A DNA stretch of 64,000 nt from contig NZ_BDBP01000024.1 of NCBI RefSeq assembly GCF_001613045.1, positions 1 through 64,000 of the forward strand. Reading direction: 5' to 3'. Positions 36,694 through 47,524 of this stretch are shown here, one piece after another (positions within the stretch are counted from its first letter, which is position 1; the number at the start of each line of letters is the position of its first letter). Position numbers and translations under genes: made by a program. The notes beneath the pieces are model-generated. The model was not told where the DNA came from and did no database searches. It was given only the letters and a program-made list of their open reading frames with translations. The DNA is from Nocardia lijiangensis NBRC 108240 (GTDB lineage: Bacteria > Actinomycetota > Actinomycetes > Mycobacteriales > Mycobacteriaceae).

Positions 36694-37085
36694 GGCAATC
36701 GCGCGGGTGTGGAGAGATAGGTGCCGACGCGCTGGACCGTGACGTTCATTTCGTAGGCCACCATGCCGAGATTCGCGGACTCGGAGGCCTGGAGCGCAAG
36801 GCAGGCGTTGTCTCCTGCGGAGGTCACGAACAGCACGGCTCGGTCGAGTTCGATGACCGCCTGGCGCACGCCGCCGCCGTCGAATCGGCTGCCCGCGCTG
36901 CGCGCCAGTCCGTACAGGGTGGAGGACATGGCGGCGAAATGTTCGGCGTCGTCGCGGCTCATGGCGGTGGAGCGGCCGAGCAGCAGTCCGTCGGTGGACA
37001 GCACCACCGCGTGCCGCACACCGGCCAGCCGATCCACCAGATCGTCCAGCAGCCAGTTGAGATCACCGGGTTTGGGAGCGGTCAC
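36690..37085 (-). CDS. cvnB: Conservon Roadblock/LC7 protein (CvnB)
   Basis: A 131-residue Roadblock/LC7 protein that probably regulates the partner GTPase. The fold is shown by LNWLLDDLVDRLAGVRHAVVLSTDGLLLG and GNACLAL-like DNACLALQASESANLGMVAYEM. The GTG at 37085 overlaps the kinase stop (GTGA). Confidence 0.93.
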   Translation of the reverse strand: MTAPKPGDLNWLLDDLVDRLAGVRHAVVLSTDGLLLGRSTAMSRDDAEHFAAMSSTLYGLARSAGSRFDGGGVRQAVIELDRAVLFVTSAGDNACLALQASESANLGMVAYEMNVTVQRVGTYLSTPARLP

Positions 37086-39436
37086 TGCACGCCTTCCTGT
37101 TCGTCGGTGGGCTGCGCTCGGCGCCCCTGCCGGGTTCCATTCTCGATGGCGGACATCAGATCCCGGGCCTGTTCGGCGGAACGCTCGCGTTCGGTGCCGG
37201 GTTCGGTGGTCGATGGCTGCGCCAGTTGGGGTGCGAGATTGGCCTGTCGGTTGCGCTTGGGCAGCACAGGCCTGCCGTCGGCGGTGGTCGCGGGTGCGGC
37301 GGGCGAACTCGGCGCTGTCTGTTCGGGTTTCGGCGTGGGCGCGGGCGGGTCCATGGTGAGTACCGCGGCCCCCGACTCGGCCGTGCCGCCGGGCGTTTCG
37401 GTGCCGGGCGCGTCGATGAACGGCACCGGATGGCGCGGGCGTCGGCTCTGCTCCTGCGCCGGGGCTTCCGGTGCGGTCGGCGCGCTCTCGGTGACCAGCA
37501 GTGCGGTCGGGATGAGCACGATGGCACGAATGCCGCCGTAATCGGATTCCGCGAGCCGCACCGTGACGCCGTGCCGGACACCCAGCTGCGCCACCACGAA
37601 CAGCCCGAGACGGGAATCCGCCGAAAGCGTGGCGACGCCGAAGTCCGGTGGATTGCGCAGCATCTCGTTCATCCGATGCAATTCCGCCTCCGGCATGCCC
37701 ATGCCCTGGTCGCTGACCTCGACGACCACGCCGCGGCCGACCACGTTGCCGGACAGCTCCACCCGCGACTGCGGCGGAGAGAACGCGGTCGCGTTGTCCA
37801 CCAGCTCGGCGACCAAGTGCACGAGGTCGGCGACCACGGAACCGTTGACGCGCGCGTCGGGCAGCTTGGACACCCGCACGCGCGCATAGTCGAGCGTCTC
37901 GCCGACCGCCGAGCGCACCAGGTCCAGCAGCGGAATCGGATAGCGCCACTGCCTGCCCGGCTGACCGCCACCGAGGATGATGAGGTTCTCCGCGTTGCGG
38001 CGTTCGCGAGTCGCCAGGTGGTCGAGCTTGAAGAGGGTCTCCAGCAGCGCCGGATCCTCCTGGCGCGCCTCGGCCTCGTCCAGGATCTCCAGCTGCCGGT
38101 GCACCACGATCTGGCTGCGGTGGGCGATATTGAGGAAGACCGCCTTCACGCCTTCGCGGGTGCGGGCCTCGTCCACGGCGGCGGTCACCGCGGCCGCGTG
38201 CGCGTGCTCGAAAGCCTGTGCCACTTCGCCGATCTCGTCGCGGCCGTAGTCCAGGCGCGGTGTCTCCGCGGCGGGATCGACTTCTTCCCCCGCGCGCAGC
38301 CTGCGCATCATGTCGGGCAGCCGGTCGTCGGCCAGCGCGAGGGTCTCCCCGCGCAACCGCTTGAGCCGCCGGATGATCCGGTTGGCCATGAACACCGCGA
38401 TCACGATGGCCGCGCCGCTCACCAGCAGCACGCCACCACCGCCGAACAGCGAGGTGAGCGCGGAGTCGGCCGACTTCTCCTCGGCGAGACGCTGAGTGTG
38501 CTTGTTCTGGGTGATCCAGAGATCGAGCAGACCGCGGTTCACCTCGGTGGCGGCGTTGTGCCATTCCTGCGGCGCGAGCGGCAGCGGCACGGGCTCGGAG
38601 CCGGTGCCGCCGTTGGCGCTGCCGGTCGAGGAACTGTCTTCCTGCGCGGGCGCGAGGAAGCGGCGCGCGACCGCGTTCTCCATCGCGGTCAGCTGCTGCC
38701 AGGCGGGGGAGCCGGTGAGCGCGGCGCCCGCCGTGCGCTGCTCGGTGTCGATCTCGCTGGCGAGCAGGGCGATTTCGGTGTGGTAGAAGCCGATTTGGCG
38801 CAGGTACTCCTCCACCGGCATCACCACGGCTCCGTCGGCGGTGACCATGGCGACGGCCAGCGCGTGACTGCGCGACATGGCCTCCGCGGCGTACAGCACA
38901 CGCATGCCCTCGGTGATCTCGACACCGATCTCGGCGTCCGGTGCGGACTGCTGGGCCACCTGCGAGCCGACCGCGACGACGTCGAGCAGCCGGTTGTAGA
39001 AGGCGTACGCCTCGGCGGCGGGCAGCTGGCGCGAATCCGTCTGGGCGCGAACGCCCGCCAGATGCTGGCCGAGGGTGTTGAAACCGGCCAGATCGTCACC
39101 GATCTTGGAGTCGTCGACCTCTCGGATTCCCGCGGAGGCCTCCAGCAGCTTGCGCAGCGCGCCGTCCAGTCGCACCCGCGCCGCGGTGAGGGCCGGACCG
39201 TTCGAGTCGTCGCCCGCCAGGTGGGCCAGGGTGAGGTGGCGTTCTTGCTGCGTCGCCTCCATCAATTCCCTGGTCGACGGGATCGCGGCTTGCATCTGTG
39301 CCGCCCAGTCTTTCGCGGTGTTGCCCTGGTCGACCAGATATCCCGCCGCACCCACGCCGATCACGAGCAGACTCAGGCTCGGCAGGAGCGCGATCGCCAG
39401 TATCCGGGTCCGGACACCGAGCCTCGCTCTGAACAT
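37082..39436 (-). CDS. cvnA: Conservon sensor histidine-kinase-like protein (CvnA)
   Basis: A 784-residue membrane protein. A helix at about 12-32 is followed by an extracytoplasmic nitrate/indole-type sensing domain to about 330, a second helix (VLLVSGAAIVIAVFMAN), a HAMP-like segment, and an ATPase domain with ELVDNATAFSPP (N-box) and DQGMGMPEAEL (G1 box). The last 130 residues are proline-rich and disordered. The usual phosphoacceptor HisKA domain is replaced by the conservon-type helical region. First gene of cvnA-D. Confidence 0.92.
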   Translation of the reverse strand: MFRARLGVRTRILAIALLPSLSLLVIGVGAAGYLVDQGNTAKDWAAQMQAAIPSTRELMEATQQERHLTLAHLAGDDSNGPALTAARVRLDGALRKLLEASAGIREVDDSKIGDDLAGFNTLGQHLAGVRAQTDSRQLPAAEAYAFYNRLLDVVAVGSQVAQQSAPDAEIGVEITEGMRVLYAAEAMSRSHALAVAMVTADGAVVMPVEEYLRQIGFYHTEIALLASEIDTEQRTAGAALTGSPAWQQLTAMENAVARRFLAPAQEDSSSTGSANGGTGSEPVPLPLAPQEWHNAATEVNRGLLDLWITQNKHTQRLAEEKSADSALTSLFGGGGVLLVSGAAIVIAVFMANRIIRRLKRLRGETLALADDRLPDMMRRLRAGEEVDPAAETPRLDYGRDEIGEVAQAFEHAHAAAVTAAVDEARTREGVKAVFLNIAHRSQIVVHRQLEILDEAEARQEDPALLETLFKLDHLATRERRNAENLIILGGGQPGRQWRYPIPLLDLVRSAVGETLDYARVRVSKLPDARVNGSVVADLVHLVAELVDNATAFSPPQSRVELSGNVVGRGVVVEVSDQGMGMPEAELHRMNEMLRNPPDFGVATLSADSRLGLFVVAQLGVRHGVTVRLAESDYGGIRAIVLIPTALLVTESAPTAPEAPAQEQSRRPRHPVPFIDAPGTETPGGTAESGAAVLTMDPPAPTPKPEQTAPSSPAAPATTADGRPVLPKRNRQANLAPQLAQPSTTEPGTERERSAEQARDLMSAIENGTRQGRRAQPTDEQEGVQ

Positions 39437-39617
39437 CGGGACAACGTAATTCAGCGGACTACACGGCTGTCATTCGGGTCCCGCTCAGCGGGACTGGATT
39501 TGACAATTGGCCGCACAGATGATCCATACATGGTTCGGTGCGTCCGTGTTCGGGCGAATCATCAGGGGTGGCAAGCGATTCGGCCGGAACGGCGAGGTCG
39601 GCGCGGTGACGCGTCGG

Positions 39618-40253
39618 TTATCCCTTGCGGACCCACACCCAAGAGGCGGCAACGGCGATGAGTACCGAGGGCTTGCCGAGCAGCGTGGTCGCCACCGCCA
39701 GAGCCGCGATCTGATCGGCGGCGTACAGCGGCAGGAGTATCAGCACATGGAGCGCCCACATCACGGCCCAAGCCGCGGTCAGGCGCCTGTGCTTCCGGAT
39801 CCGGGACCGATCGGCATCGGCGGGTTCGATCCGGAGGCGTTGGCACACCAGCAGACTCAATGGACGGCCACGAAGCAGAGTGGCGCCGAAGGCGACGGTC
39901 AAGACCGCGCAGCCGAGGATCTCGGGAAGGAAGAAAGCGCGGCCCTCACCGGTGAACAGCACCAGCGCCGAATAGGCGGTGACGGCAACCAGAGCGGCCG
40001 TAACCACCTTCGGTGAATCACCGCGCCGCAGCCGCCATCCGGCGAGCAGGGCCGCCGCGGTCACCGTGGCCGCGACCGCCGGACCGGTCCCGAACAGTTG
40101 ATATCCGATCAGGAATACCGCGACCGGCGTGGCGGCGTCGACGAGGTGCCGAACGCCGCCACGCGCGATGACAGCCTGCCCGAGCACCCTGGCGGATGAT
40201 CGCACTTGCGCGGAGTCGTGCGGGGTCCCGGACCGGCTGTCCTCGAATGTCAT
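39618..40253 (-). CDS. DUF3159 membrane protein
   Basis: A 211-residue protein with five or six membrane helices after a 35-residue polar N-terminus. The family pattern is good: VRHLVDAATPVAVFLIGYQL, GEGRAFFLPEI in the middle, and LLPLYAADQIAALAVATTLLG near the C-terminus. DUF3159 proteins are actinobacterial and uncharacterised. It starts five bases after the dioxygenase stop on the same strand and is probably cotranscribed with it. Confidence 0.82.
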   Translation of the reverse strand: MTFEDSRSGTPHDSAQVRSSARVLGQAVIARGGVRHLVDAATPVAVFLIGYQLFGTGPAVAATVTAAALLAGWRLRRGDSPKVVTAALVAVTAYSALVLFTGEGRAFFLPEILGCAVLTVAFGATLLRGRPLSLLVCQRLRIEPADADRSRIRKHRRLTAAWAVMWALHVLILLPLYAADQIAALAVATTLLGKPSVLIAVAASWVWVRKG

Positions 40254-40258
40254 ATCGG

Positions 40259-41212
40259 TCAACGGGCGGGACGGGGGCCGACGATGGAGGCGCGTTCCAT
40301 GATGCGCACGTGGGGCCAGTAGTCGCTGGCGGCGTAGTGCTGGACGGCGCGGTTGTCCCAAAATGCGACGGTGTCGGGCGCCCACCGCAGGCGAACCTGA
40401 TGCTCGGGGGCGTCGGCCGTCCGGCACAACCAGTCGATCAGTGCACGGCCTTCCTCGAGGTCCACGCCGTGGACGTGGTCGGCGAAGACCCGGTTGACGT
40501 AGAGGTGCTTGCGGCCGGTGACGGCGTGCGTGCACACCAGCGGGTGGGCCACCGCCGGATGCTCGGCGCGCATTTTCTCCCGCTGCTCATCGTTGAGCAT
40601 GTGCCCGAACGCGCGAGTGAAATCGTGGACGGCGTCGAGGTTTTCGATTCGCGCCTTGGTGTCCTCGTCGAGTGCGTCGTAGGCGGCGTACATGTCGGCG
40701 AACAGCGTGTCCCCGCCGATCGGGGGCACCGCAATCGCGTGCAGGACCGCGCCCATCGATGGCTGCTCGCGCCAGGTGACGTCGTGGTGCCAGGCGTTCT
40801 CGAAACCGCCGACCTCGGCGCTCTTTTCGAATCGCACGAGTTCCGGCTGGGCGGTGTTGGAGGGGATGAACGGGTGGACCTCGAGCGTGCCGAACCGTCG
40901 CGCGAAGGCCACGTGCCGTTCCGGGGCGAGCGGCTGGTCGCGGAAGAACAGCACCTTGTACTCGTGCAGCGCCTGCCGCAGTTCGGCGATCGCCGCGTTC
41001 GGCAACTCGGTGGTCAGGTCCACCCCGGAGATCTCCGCACCGAGGGTCGCGCCGACCTGGCGGGCGTCGAAATGCTGCCAGCTCAGCTGAGCGAGCCGGT
41101 CACGCTCGGCGGCGATATGGGTGAAAGGGCCGGACCGGACCGGGTATCCGGGGAGCTGAACGGTGCGGGGCGTGAAGCCGGCGGCCGGGTCCTTGTCGGC
41201 GATCACGGACAT
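40259..41212 (-). CDS. TauD/TfdA family alpha-ketoglutarate-dependent dioxygenase
   Basis: A 317-residue Fe(II)/2-oxoglutarate oxygenase. The iron-binding HxD lies in NAWHHDVTWREQP, the distal histidine in NRAVQHYAASDY, and the 2-oxoglutarate arginine in RIMERASIVG. HPLVCTHAVTGRKHLYVNRVF is the typical taurine/alkylsulfate dioxygenase stretch. It may release sulfite from an organosulfonate or sulfate ester, but no transport genes adjoin. The ATG at 41212 has AGAAGG upstream. Divergent from a TetR gene over twin operators. Confidence 0.88.
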   Translation of the reverse strand: MSVIADKDPAAGFTPRTVQLPGYPVRSGPFTHIAAERDRLAQLSWQHFDARQVGATLGAEISGVDLTTELPNAAIAELRQALHEYKVLFFRDQPLAPERHVAFARRFGTLEVHPFIPSNTAQPELVRFEKSAEVGGFENAWHHDVTWREQPSMGAVLHAIAVPPIGGDTLFADMYAAYDALDEDTKARIENLDAVHDFTRAFGHMLNDEQREKMRAEHPAVAHPLVCTHAVTGRKHLYVNRVFADHVHGVDLEEGRALIDWLCRTADAPEHQVRLRWAPDTVAFWDNRAVQHYAASDYWPHVRIMERASIVGPRPAR

Positions 41213-41241
41213 GGCGACCTTCTTTCTCGAAGGAATCGGGA

Positions 41242-41294
41242 CTGTAGTCAATCGACTACAGGTGATGTGAGCTACTGTAGTCACATGACTACAG
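41242..41294. promoter_or_regulatory. Twin perfect TetR operators
   Basis: CTGTAGTC-AATC-GACTACAG (41242-41261) and CTGTAGTC-ACAT-GACTACAG (41275-41294) share identical eight-base arms and four-base spacers, with centres 33 bases apart. The second box overlaps the TetR start codon at 41285, a layout that gives tight autorepression and control of the divergent dioxygenase gene. Confidence 0.9.
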
Positions 41295-41884
41295 AGGGCG
41301 CAAGGACGTCTTCCGACGACCGCAACCCGCTCGGTCGCGACGCCGTCGTGTCCGCGGTGCTCACCCACGCGGCGGATCTGTTCGCCGAACGCGGCCCGGC
41401 CGCGACGTCGATCCGGGACATCGCCGAGCGAGCGGGGGTGAACCACGGACTGGTATTCCGGCACCTCGGCGCCAAGGACAAGCTCGTGAAGGCTGTACTC
41501 GATCACCTCTCCGCCGAGACTGCCGAGTTCGCCGATACCGGCACGTTGACGCCGGACGACCCCCGGCTGCGCAGGCACTGGACAGTGCTGGCGCGCTGCA
41601 TTCTCGACGGCTACCCGGTCGGGCAGATGCAGACCCGATTTCCTGTCATCAGTGCCCTGATCGACCAGGCCCGCTCACATCGAGCCGACGACCGCGAAGC
41701 CGGCCTCTCCGTCGCCAACGCTGCGGCGTTCGTACTCGGCTGGCAACTGTTCGAGCCCTTCCTGCGCAACGCCGCCGGGCTCGACGACATCCCGAATGCT
41801 GAACTGCGGCAGGCCATCAGCGGCGAAGCCATCCGGATCCTGTGCGGCGACACGCAACCATCTCCCGCCGATCGAAACCGATAG
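41285..41884 (+). CDS. TetR family regulator
   Basis: A 199-residue TetR protein. HTH: ATSIRDIAERAGVNHGLVFRHLGAKDKLVKAVLDHL, residues about 40-75. The C-terminal ligand domain has the FVLGWQLFEPFL helix. The start codon lies inside one of two identical operators, and there is no other in-frame ATG close by. Predicted to control the divergent dioxygenase/DUF3159 operon and itself. The downstream dehydrogenase has its own leader and strong ribosome site. Confidence 0.88.
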   Translation: MTTEGARTSSDDRNPLGRDAVVSAVLTHAADLFAERGPAATSIRDIAERAGVNHGLVFRHLGAKDKLVKAVLDHLSAETAEFADTGTLTPDDPRLRRHWTVLARCILDGYPVGQMQTRFPVISALIDQARSHRADDREAGLSVANAAAFVLGWQLFEPFLRNAAGLDDIPNAELRQAISGEAIRILCGDTQPSPADRNR

Positions 41885-41978
41885 TCCGGAGGTCGAGGTC
41901 GGCGGAGTGGGTGTGCCGGAGGGGGCCGACGGCGTAGATTGTGTGTATCCCGAAGTTACTCACAAGTAGGAGGCAAGG

Positions 41979-43529
41979 ATGCCTGCGCCGGAAGCCGGAG
42001 TCTTCGACCGTCTGAGCGCGCTCGCCGCGATCGACGACGAGACTCGCTCGCGAAAGACGATCGCCGAGACGTTCACCGGCAAGCCGCTCGGCTCGGTGCC
42101 GGTGGGCACCGCCGAGGACGTGGTATCGGCATTCGCGAAGGCCAGGTCCGCGCAAGCGCTCTGGGCCGCCCGCCCCGCCGCGGAGCGCTCCGCGGTGTTC
42201 GAGCGCTTCCGCGCACTGCTCGTCGAGGACCGCGAATCCCTGATGGACGTCATCCAGGCCGAGACCGGCAAGGCGCGCTGGGCGGCCCAGGAAGAGATCA
42301 TGGGCATGATGTTCGCGGCCCGCTATTTCGCCAGGGTCGCGCCCGGGCTGCTGCGACCGCGCAAGGTGCCCGGCGCCTTCCCGGTGCTGAACCGGGCCGC
42401 GGTGCACACCCACCCGAAGGGCGTCGTCGGCGTGATCGCGCCGTGGAACTACCCGATGGTGCTGTCCATCGGCGACTCGATACCCGCCCTGCTCGCGGGC
42501 AACGCGGTGGTGGTCAAGCCCGACAGCCAAACTCCGTATTCCGCGCTGGCCGCCGCCGAGCTCCTCTACCGCGCGGGACTGCCGCGCGATCTGCTCGCCG
42601 TGGTCCCCGGCCCCGGCTCCGTGGTCGGCACCGCCATCGTGGACAACTGCGACTACCTGATGTTCACCGGCTCCTCGGCCACCGGCCGGACGCTGGCCGA
42701 GCAGTGCGGGCGCAGGCTCATCGGCTTCTCCGCCGAACTGGGCGGCAAGAACCCGATGATCGTCACCCGCGGCGCGAACCTGGACAAGGCCGCCAAGGCC
42801 GCGGTGCGCGCGTGCTTCTCCAACGCGGGCCAGCTGTGTATCTCGATCGAGCGCCTCTATGTCGAGAAGGCGGTCGCGGAGCAGTTCACCGCGAAGTTCG
42901 TCGCCGCGGTGCAGGCCGCGAAACTGGGCGCGGCCTACGACAATTCGGCCGACATCGGCAGCCTCATCTCGGAGGCGCAGCTCGAGACCGTCTCCAAGCA
43001 TGTCGCCGACGCCACCTCGAAGGGTGCCAAGGTGCTCGCGGGCGGCAAGGCGCGCCCCGATCTCGGCCCGCTGTTCTTCGAGCCGACGGTGCTCGCCGAC
43101 GTCACCGACGAGATGGAGTGCGGCCGCAACGAGACCTTCGGCCCGCTGGTGTCGATCTACCCGGTCGACTCGGTGGAGGACGCCGTCCGGCTGGCCAACG
43201 ACACCGAGTACGGCCTCAACGCCAGCGTGTGGGCGGAGAGCAAGTCGGCGGGCGAGAAGATCGCGCAGCGACTGCACGCGGGCACGGTGTGCGTCGACGA
43301 GGGCTACGCCCCGGCGTGGGGCACCACCGCGGCCCCGATGGGCGGCATGGGCATCTCCGGCGTCGGGCGCAGGCACGGCGCGGACGGTCTGCTGAAGTTC
43401 ACCGAACCGCAGACGGTCGTGGTCACCCGGTTCATGAATCTGGATCCGCCGCCGCTGGTTTCGCACGACAGGTGGCAGCGCTTCCTGATGCTCGTGGCGC
43501 GCAGCCTCCGGCTCCTCCCCGGCCGCTAG
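41979..43529 (+). CDS. gabD2: Succinate-semialdehyde dehydrogenase (GabD2-like)
   Basis: A 516-residue aldehyde dehydrogenase resembling mycobacterial GabD2, which oxidises succinic semialdehyde to succinate with NAD(P)+. The coenzyme loop is GVIAPWNYPMVLSIGD, the general-base glutamate is in FSAELGGKNPM, and the catalytic cysteine is in SNAGQLCISIERLYV. A C-terminal tail (WQRFLMLVARSLRLLPGR) is present. AGGAGG lies five bases before the ATG. The substrate is inferred from family resemblance; other aldehydes are possible. Confidence 0.85.
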   Translation: MPAPEAGVFDRLSALAAIDDETRSRKTIAETFTGKPLGSVPVGTAEDVVSAFAKARSAQALWAARPAAERSAVFERFRALLVEDRESLMDVIQAETGKARWAAQEEIMGMMFAARYFARVAPGLLRPRKVPGAFPVLNRAAVHTHPKGVVGVIAPWNYPMVLSIGDSIPALLAGNAVVVKPDSQTPYSALAAAELLYRAGLPRDLLAVVPGPGSVVGTAIVDNCDYLMFTGSSATGRTLAEQCGRRLIGFSAELGGKNPMIVTRGANLDKAAKAAVRACFSNAGQLCISIERLYVEKAVAEQFTAKFVAAVQAAKLGAAYDNSADIGSLISEAQLETVSKHVADATSKGAKVLAGGKARPDLGPLFFEPTVLADVTDEMECGRNETFGPLVSIYPVDSVEDAVRLANDTEYGLNASVWAESKSAGEKIAQRLHAGTVCVDEGYAPAWGTTAAPMGGMGISGVGRRHGADGLLKFTEPQTVVVTRFMNLDPPPLVSHDRWQRFLMLVARSLRLLPGR

Positions 43530-43548
43530 CGGCCCCGCATTCCCGGGG

Positions 43549-43583
43549 CCTGGCCGGCTCGGTCTGCGGGCGAGCCGGCCAGG
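43549..43583. terminator. Bidirectional hairpin terminator
   Basis: CCTGGCCGGCTCG (43549-43561) pairs perfectly with 43571-43583 around a nine-base loop, and flanking GGGG/CCCC extends the stem after a small bulge. It lies between the convergent dehydrogenase and DUF779 genes and lacks a T-run. Confidence 0.75.
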
Positions 43584-43600
43584 CGCCCCGTCGCCGGGTC

Positions 43601-44025
43601 TCAGGTGAGCCGTTCGGCTCCGGTGCGCGGCGGTGGGCCCGCCGCCAATGCCGCCGCTTCCTCGTCGGTGAGCAGGCGGGACCGGACGAGGAAGCGCACG
43701 CCGAGTGGCGCCTCCAGCGAGAATCCGCTGCCGCGACCCGTCACCACGTCCACGGTGAGGTGCGTGTGCTTCCACAGCTGGAACTGATCGGCGCTCATCC
43801 AGAATTCGGTGTGCCACGGTAGCTGTCCGAGCAGCACGTCGGCGGCCCCGACCCGGAACTCGCGGGCCGGAAAGCACATGGGTGAGCTGCCGTCGCAGCA
43901 TCCGCCGGACTGGTGGAACAGTACCGGCCCGTGGTGTTCGATCAACCGGCGCAACACCACTCGCGCCGCGTCGGTCATGCCGACGCGATGTACCCGGTTT
44001 TGCATGAGCGTGATTCGATTCTGCA

Positions 44026-44026
<1 letters not shown>
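43601..44026 (-). CDS. DUF779 family protein
   Basis: A 141-residue protein with the family's cysteine-rich signature FHQSGGCCDGSSPMC and the HTEFWMSADQFQLWKHTHLTVDVVTG core. DUF779 proteins are almost always encoded next to acetaldehyde-type dehydrogenases, as here, and their role is unknown; the cysteines suggest metal or redox chemistry. The ATG at 44026 overlaps the dehydrogenase stop by one base; a second ATG at about residue 8 or 17 is possible. Confidence 0.87.
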
Positions 44027-45543
<1,517 letters not shown>

Positions 45544-45632
45544 CGCAATCACTCCTCGCGCGAAATCCATCGACGCACGTCACTATGGACCGCGAAGGTT
45601 GGCGGGAGGTTGGTGGCCGCGGGTGGGACGGG

Positions 45633-46853
45633 TCAACCGTGGATGGCGTTGTGCAGCCGGGCGGCGACGACCGCGCGGCGCACGTCGCCGGCGGGCAGCA
45701 GGCGCAGCGCGTGCTCGTGCACGGCGATGTCGCCTCCCGCGCGTTCGCCGAAGGCGATGGCGTGCTCGAGGCGGTCGCTGGCCAGCACCGCGGTGCGGAT
45801 GCCGACGTCGAGGTAGTCGCGCCATTCGACGACGCCGGGGGTGTCGGAGCCGGGGAGCAGCGGGCCGCGGTAGTGCCACACCGCGCCCGAGGTATCGCCC
45901 GAGGTGATGGCGGCGAGCAGGTCGACGGCGTCGCAGGACAGCGGTCCGGTCAGCGTGTAGCGGCGATTGGCGATCTCGCCCCCGGTGGCCCGGCGCAGAT
46001 GCGAGACATCGGCTTTCAGCGTGCTCGTCGAGACCGGACGGTCGCCGTACACCGCGGCGTGCAGCTGATCCGGGGTGTAGCCGTTCGGTTCCAGCGCGAG
46101 CAGGGCGAGGATCTCCAGCTGTCGCGGCGGCAGCGGCACCGGCCTGCCGTCGCGCAACAGCCGTGCGGTGCCGAGACATTCGAGCCGCACCCCCGCGGCG
46201 GGCGGCGGCGCGCTCGTGCGCAGCACTGTCTCCACCGCCGTGACCAGGGATCGCACCGAGGCCATCGCCATCGGATGCGAGCGGCTCCAGGCGCTGGAGA
46301 GGTCGAGCACGCCGAGCAGCCTGCCGTCCGGTGCGTGGATCGGCGCGGAATAGCAGACCCAGCCGTGCAGCGCGGCGACCAGGTGTTCGGCGGAGAACAC
46401 GGTGACCGGGTGATTGTCGTGCAGCGCGAGGGACAGTCCGTTCGTGCCCATATGGCTTTCGTCCCAGCAGCCGCCCGGTGCGAGGTTCACGTCTTCGGCT
46501 CGGCGGCGCAGCCTCCGGTCACCGCCGGACCACAGAATCGTGCCCGCCGCATCGCTGACCACCGCCAGATACTTCGCGTCTTCGGCGATGCTGCGCATCT
46601 GGCCCGCGAGTTCGGTGACGGGGCCCCGCAGCGGGGACTCCGCCCACCGGTCGTCGACACGGTCGAGTCCGGGCGCGACGGTGCAGCCGGGATCGACGGT
46701 GTGCAGCGAGCGCTGCCAGGACCGCGCCACGTCGTCGCGCAGCACGCTGGACTCGGGACGGATTCGCGTGCGGGTCCCGGCGGTCGCTGTCCACCGGGTC
46801 CATTCCTTTTCCAGTTCTGCCCGCTGCTGGGTGAGGGTGCGCGAGAGTGCCAC
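45633..46853 (-). CDS. GAF-domain regulator with winged-helix output
   Basis: A 406-residue regulator. The N-terminal 50-230 region resembles the AcoR sensory module, including SRDVARSW-like RDDVARSWQRSL and a GAF core (APGGCWDESHMGTNGLSLAL, VFSAEHLVAALHGWVCYSAPI). Instead of a sigma-54 AAA+ domain and Fis helix, it continues into an OmpR-type winged helix (PPRQLEILALLALEPNGYTPDQLHAAVYG ... TLKADVSHLRRATGG). It likely activates the adjacent aldehyde dehydrogenase operon, 90 bases downstream, in response to an alcohol or aldehyde. Confidence 0.87.
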   Translation of the reverse strand: MALSRTLTQQRAELEKEWTRWTATAGTRTRIRPESSVLRDDVARSWQRSLHTVDPGCTVAPGLDRVDDRWAESPLRGPVTELAGQMRSIAEDAKYLAVVSDAAGTILWSGGDRRLRRRAEDVNLAPGGCWDESHMGTNGLSLALHDNHPVTVFSAEHLVAALHGWVCYSAPIHAPDGRLLGVLDLSSAWSRSHPMAMASVRSLVTAVETVLRTSAPPPAAGVRLECLGTARLLRDGRPVPLPPRQLEILALLALEPNGYTPDQLHAAVYGDRPVSTSTLKADVSHLRRATGGEIANRRYTLTGPLSCDAVDLLAAITSGDTSGAVWHYRGPLLPGSDTPGVVEWRDYLDVGIRTAVLASDRLEHAIAFGERAGGDIAVHEHALRLLPAGDVRRAVVAARLHNAIHG

Positions 46854-47524
46854 CTCGGAAAACCCTTATCGTCGAGTGAACTCGCCTCTTCGTGGACTCA
46901 TCATGGCGGACGCATCGCCGCGACGCGCCGGTTTCGCGGCCTCTGGCTCTCCCGGGCCTCCCGCAACCCCGCCGCAGAGTGGCTCGCCGCCCATCCGCGC
47001 GCGCCGCGCCGGTGAGTGCGGCGCGGGTTCGGTGTCTTGCGAGCGCATTTCGGATCGGCGCTGCATATTCCCCCGAGCAATGCCGAAATTTCCCGGCGCA
47101 GTGGGGGAGTCAGGGGTCACAATGGTGTCGGTGTTGTTGAGATTCTGATCTGGCCGGGGCGGTTCGGGTCTCGGTCGTCCGAGCGTTTGAACGCACAGAG
47201 GGGCAGGGATCATGGCGATCGAGGACACACACATCGACGGGCGAATGCATCGGCCGGAGCGGGTAGGCGTGACGCTGCCCGAGGCCACGCATCGATGACC
47301 TTGTAGCACGGTCGTCGTCATGCGCGATCGTCCCCGGCTACGCGGGGCCGATCGATCGATCACCTGGGAACCGAGCGGAAAAGCCGTGTCCGGCCGCATA
47401 GCTCGCGGTCCGGACGCCGAATTCGCGTAGTCCGGCACGCGGCCACAGGCTTCCAGGGCGGATACGTTCTGCACGAAATCAGCGGCACATTCCGGTGCGC
47501 CCTCGACCTCGTTGTGGAGACACC
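46854..47524. other. Long intergenic region upstream of the 1179-residue protein
   Basis: About 670 bases between the GAF regulator start and the giant gene. Apart from one 28-codon reading frame at 47212, no frame with codon bias persists. It should hold two divergent promoters. No dyad operator, terminator or RNA fold was recognised with confidence. The length is unusual for this otherwise compact window. Confidence 0.5.
47212..47298 (+). CDS. Possible 28-residue leader or small peptide
   Basis: An ATG with GGGGCAGGGA upstream opens a 28-codon frame (MAIEDTHIDGRMHRPERV...) that ends 226 bases before the giant gene. The ribosome site is decent, but codon statistics on so short a frame mean little. 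It could be a leader peptide, a small protein or chance. Confidence 0.2.
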   Translation: MAIEDTHIDGRMHRPERVGVTLPEATHR

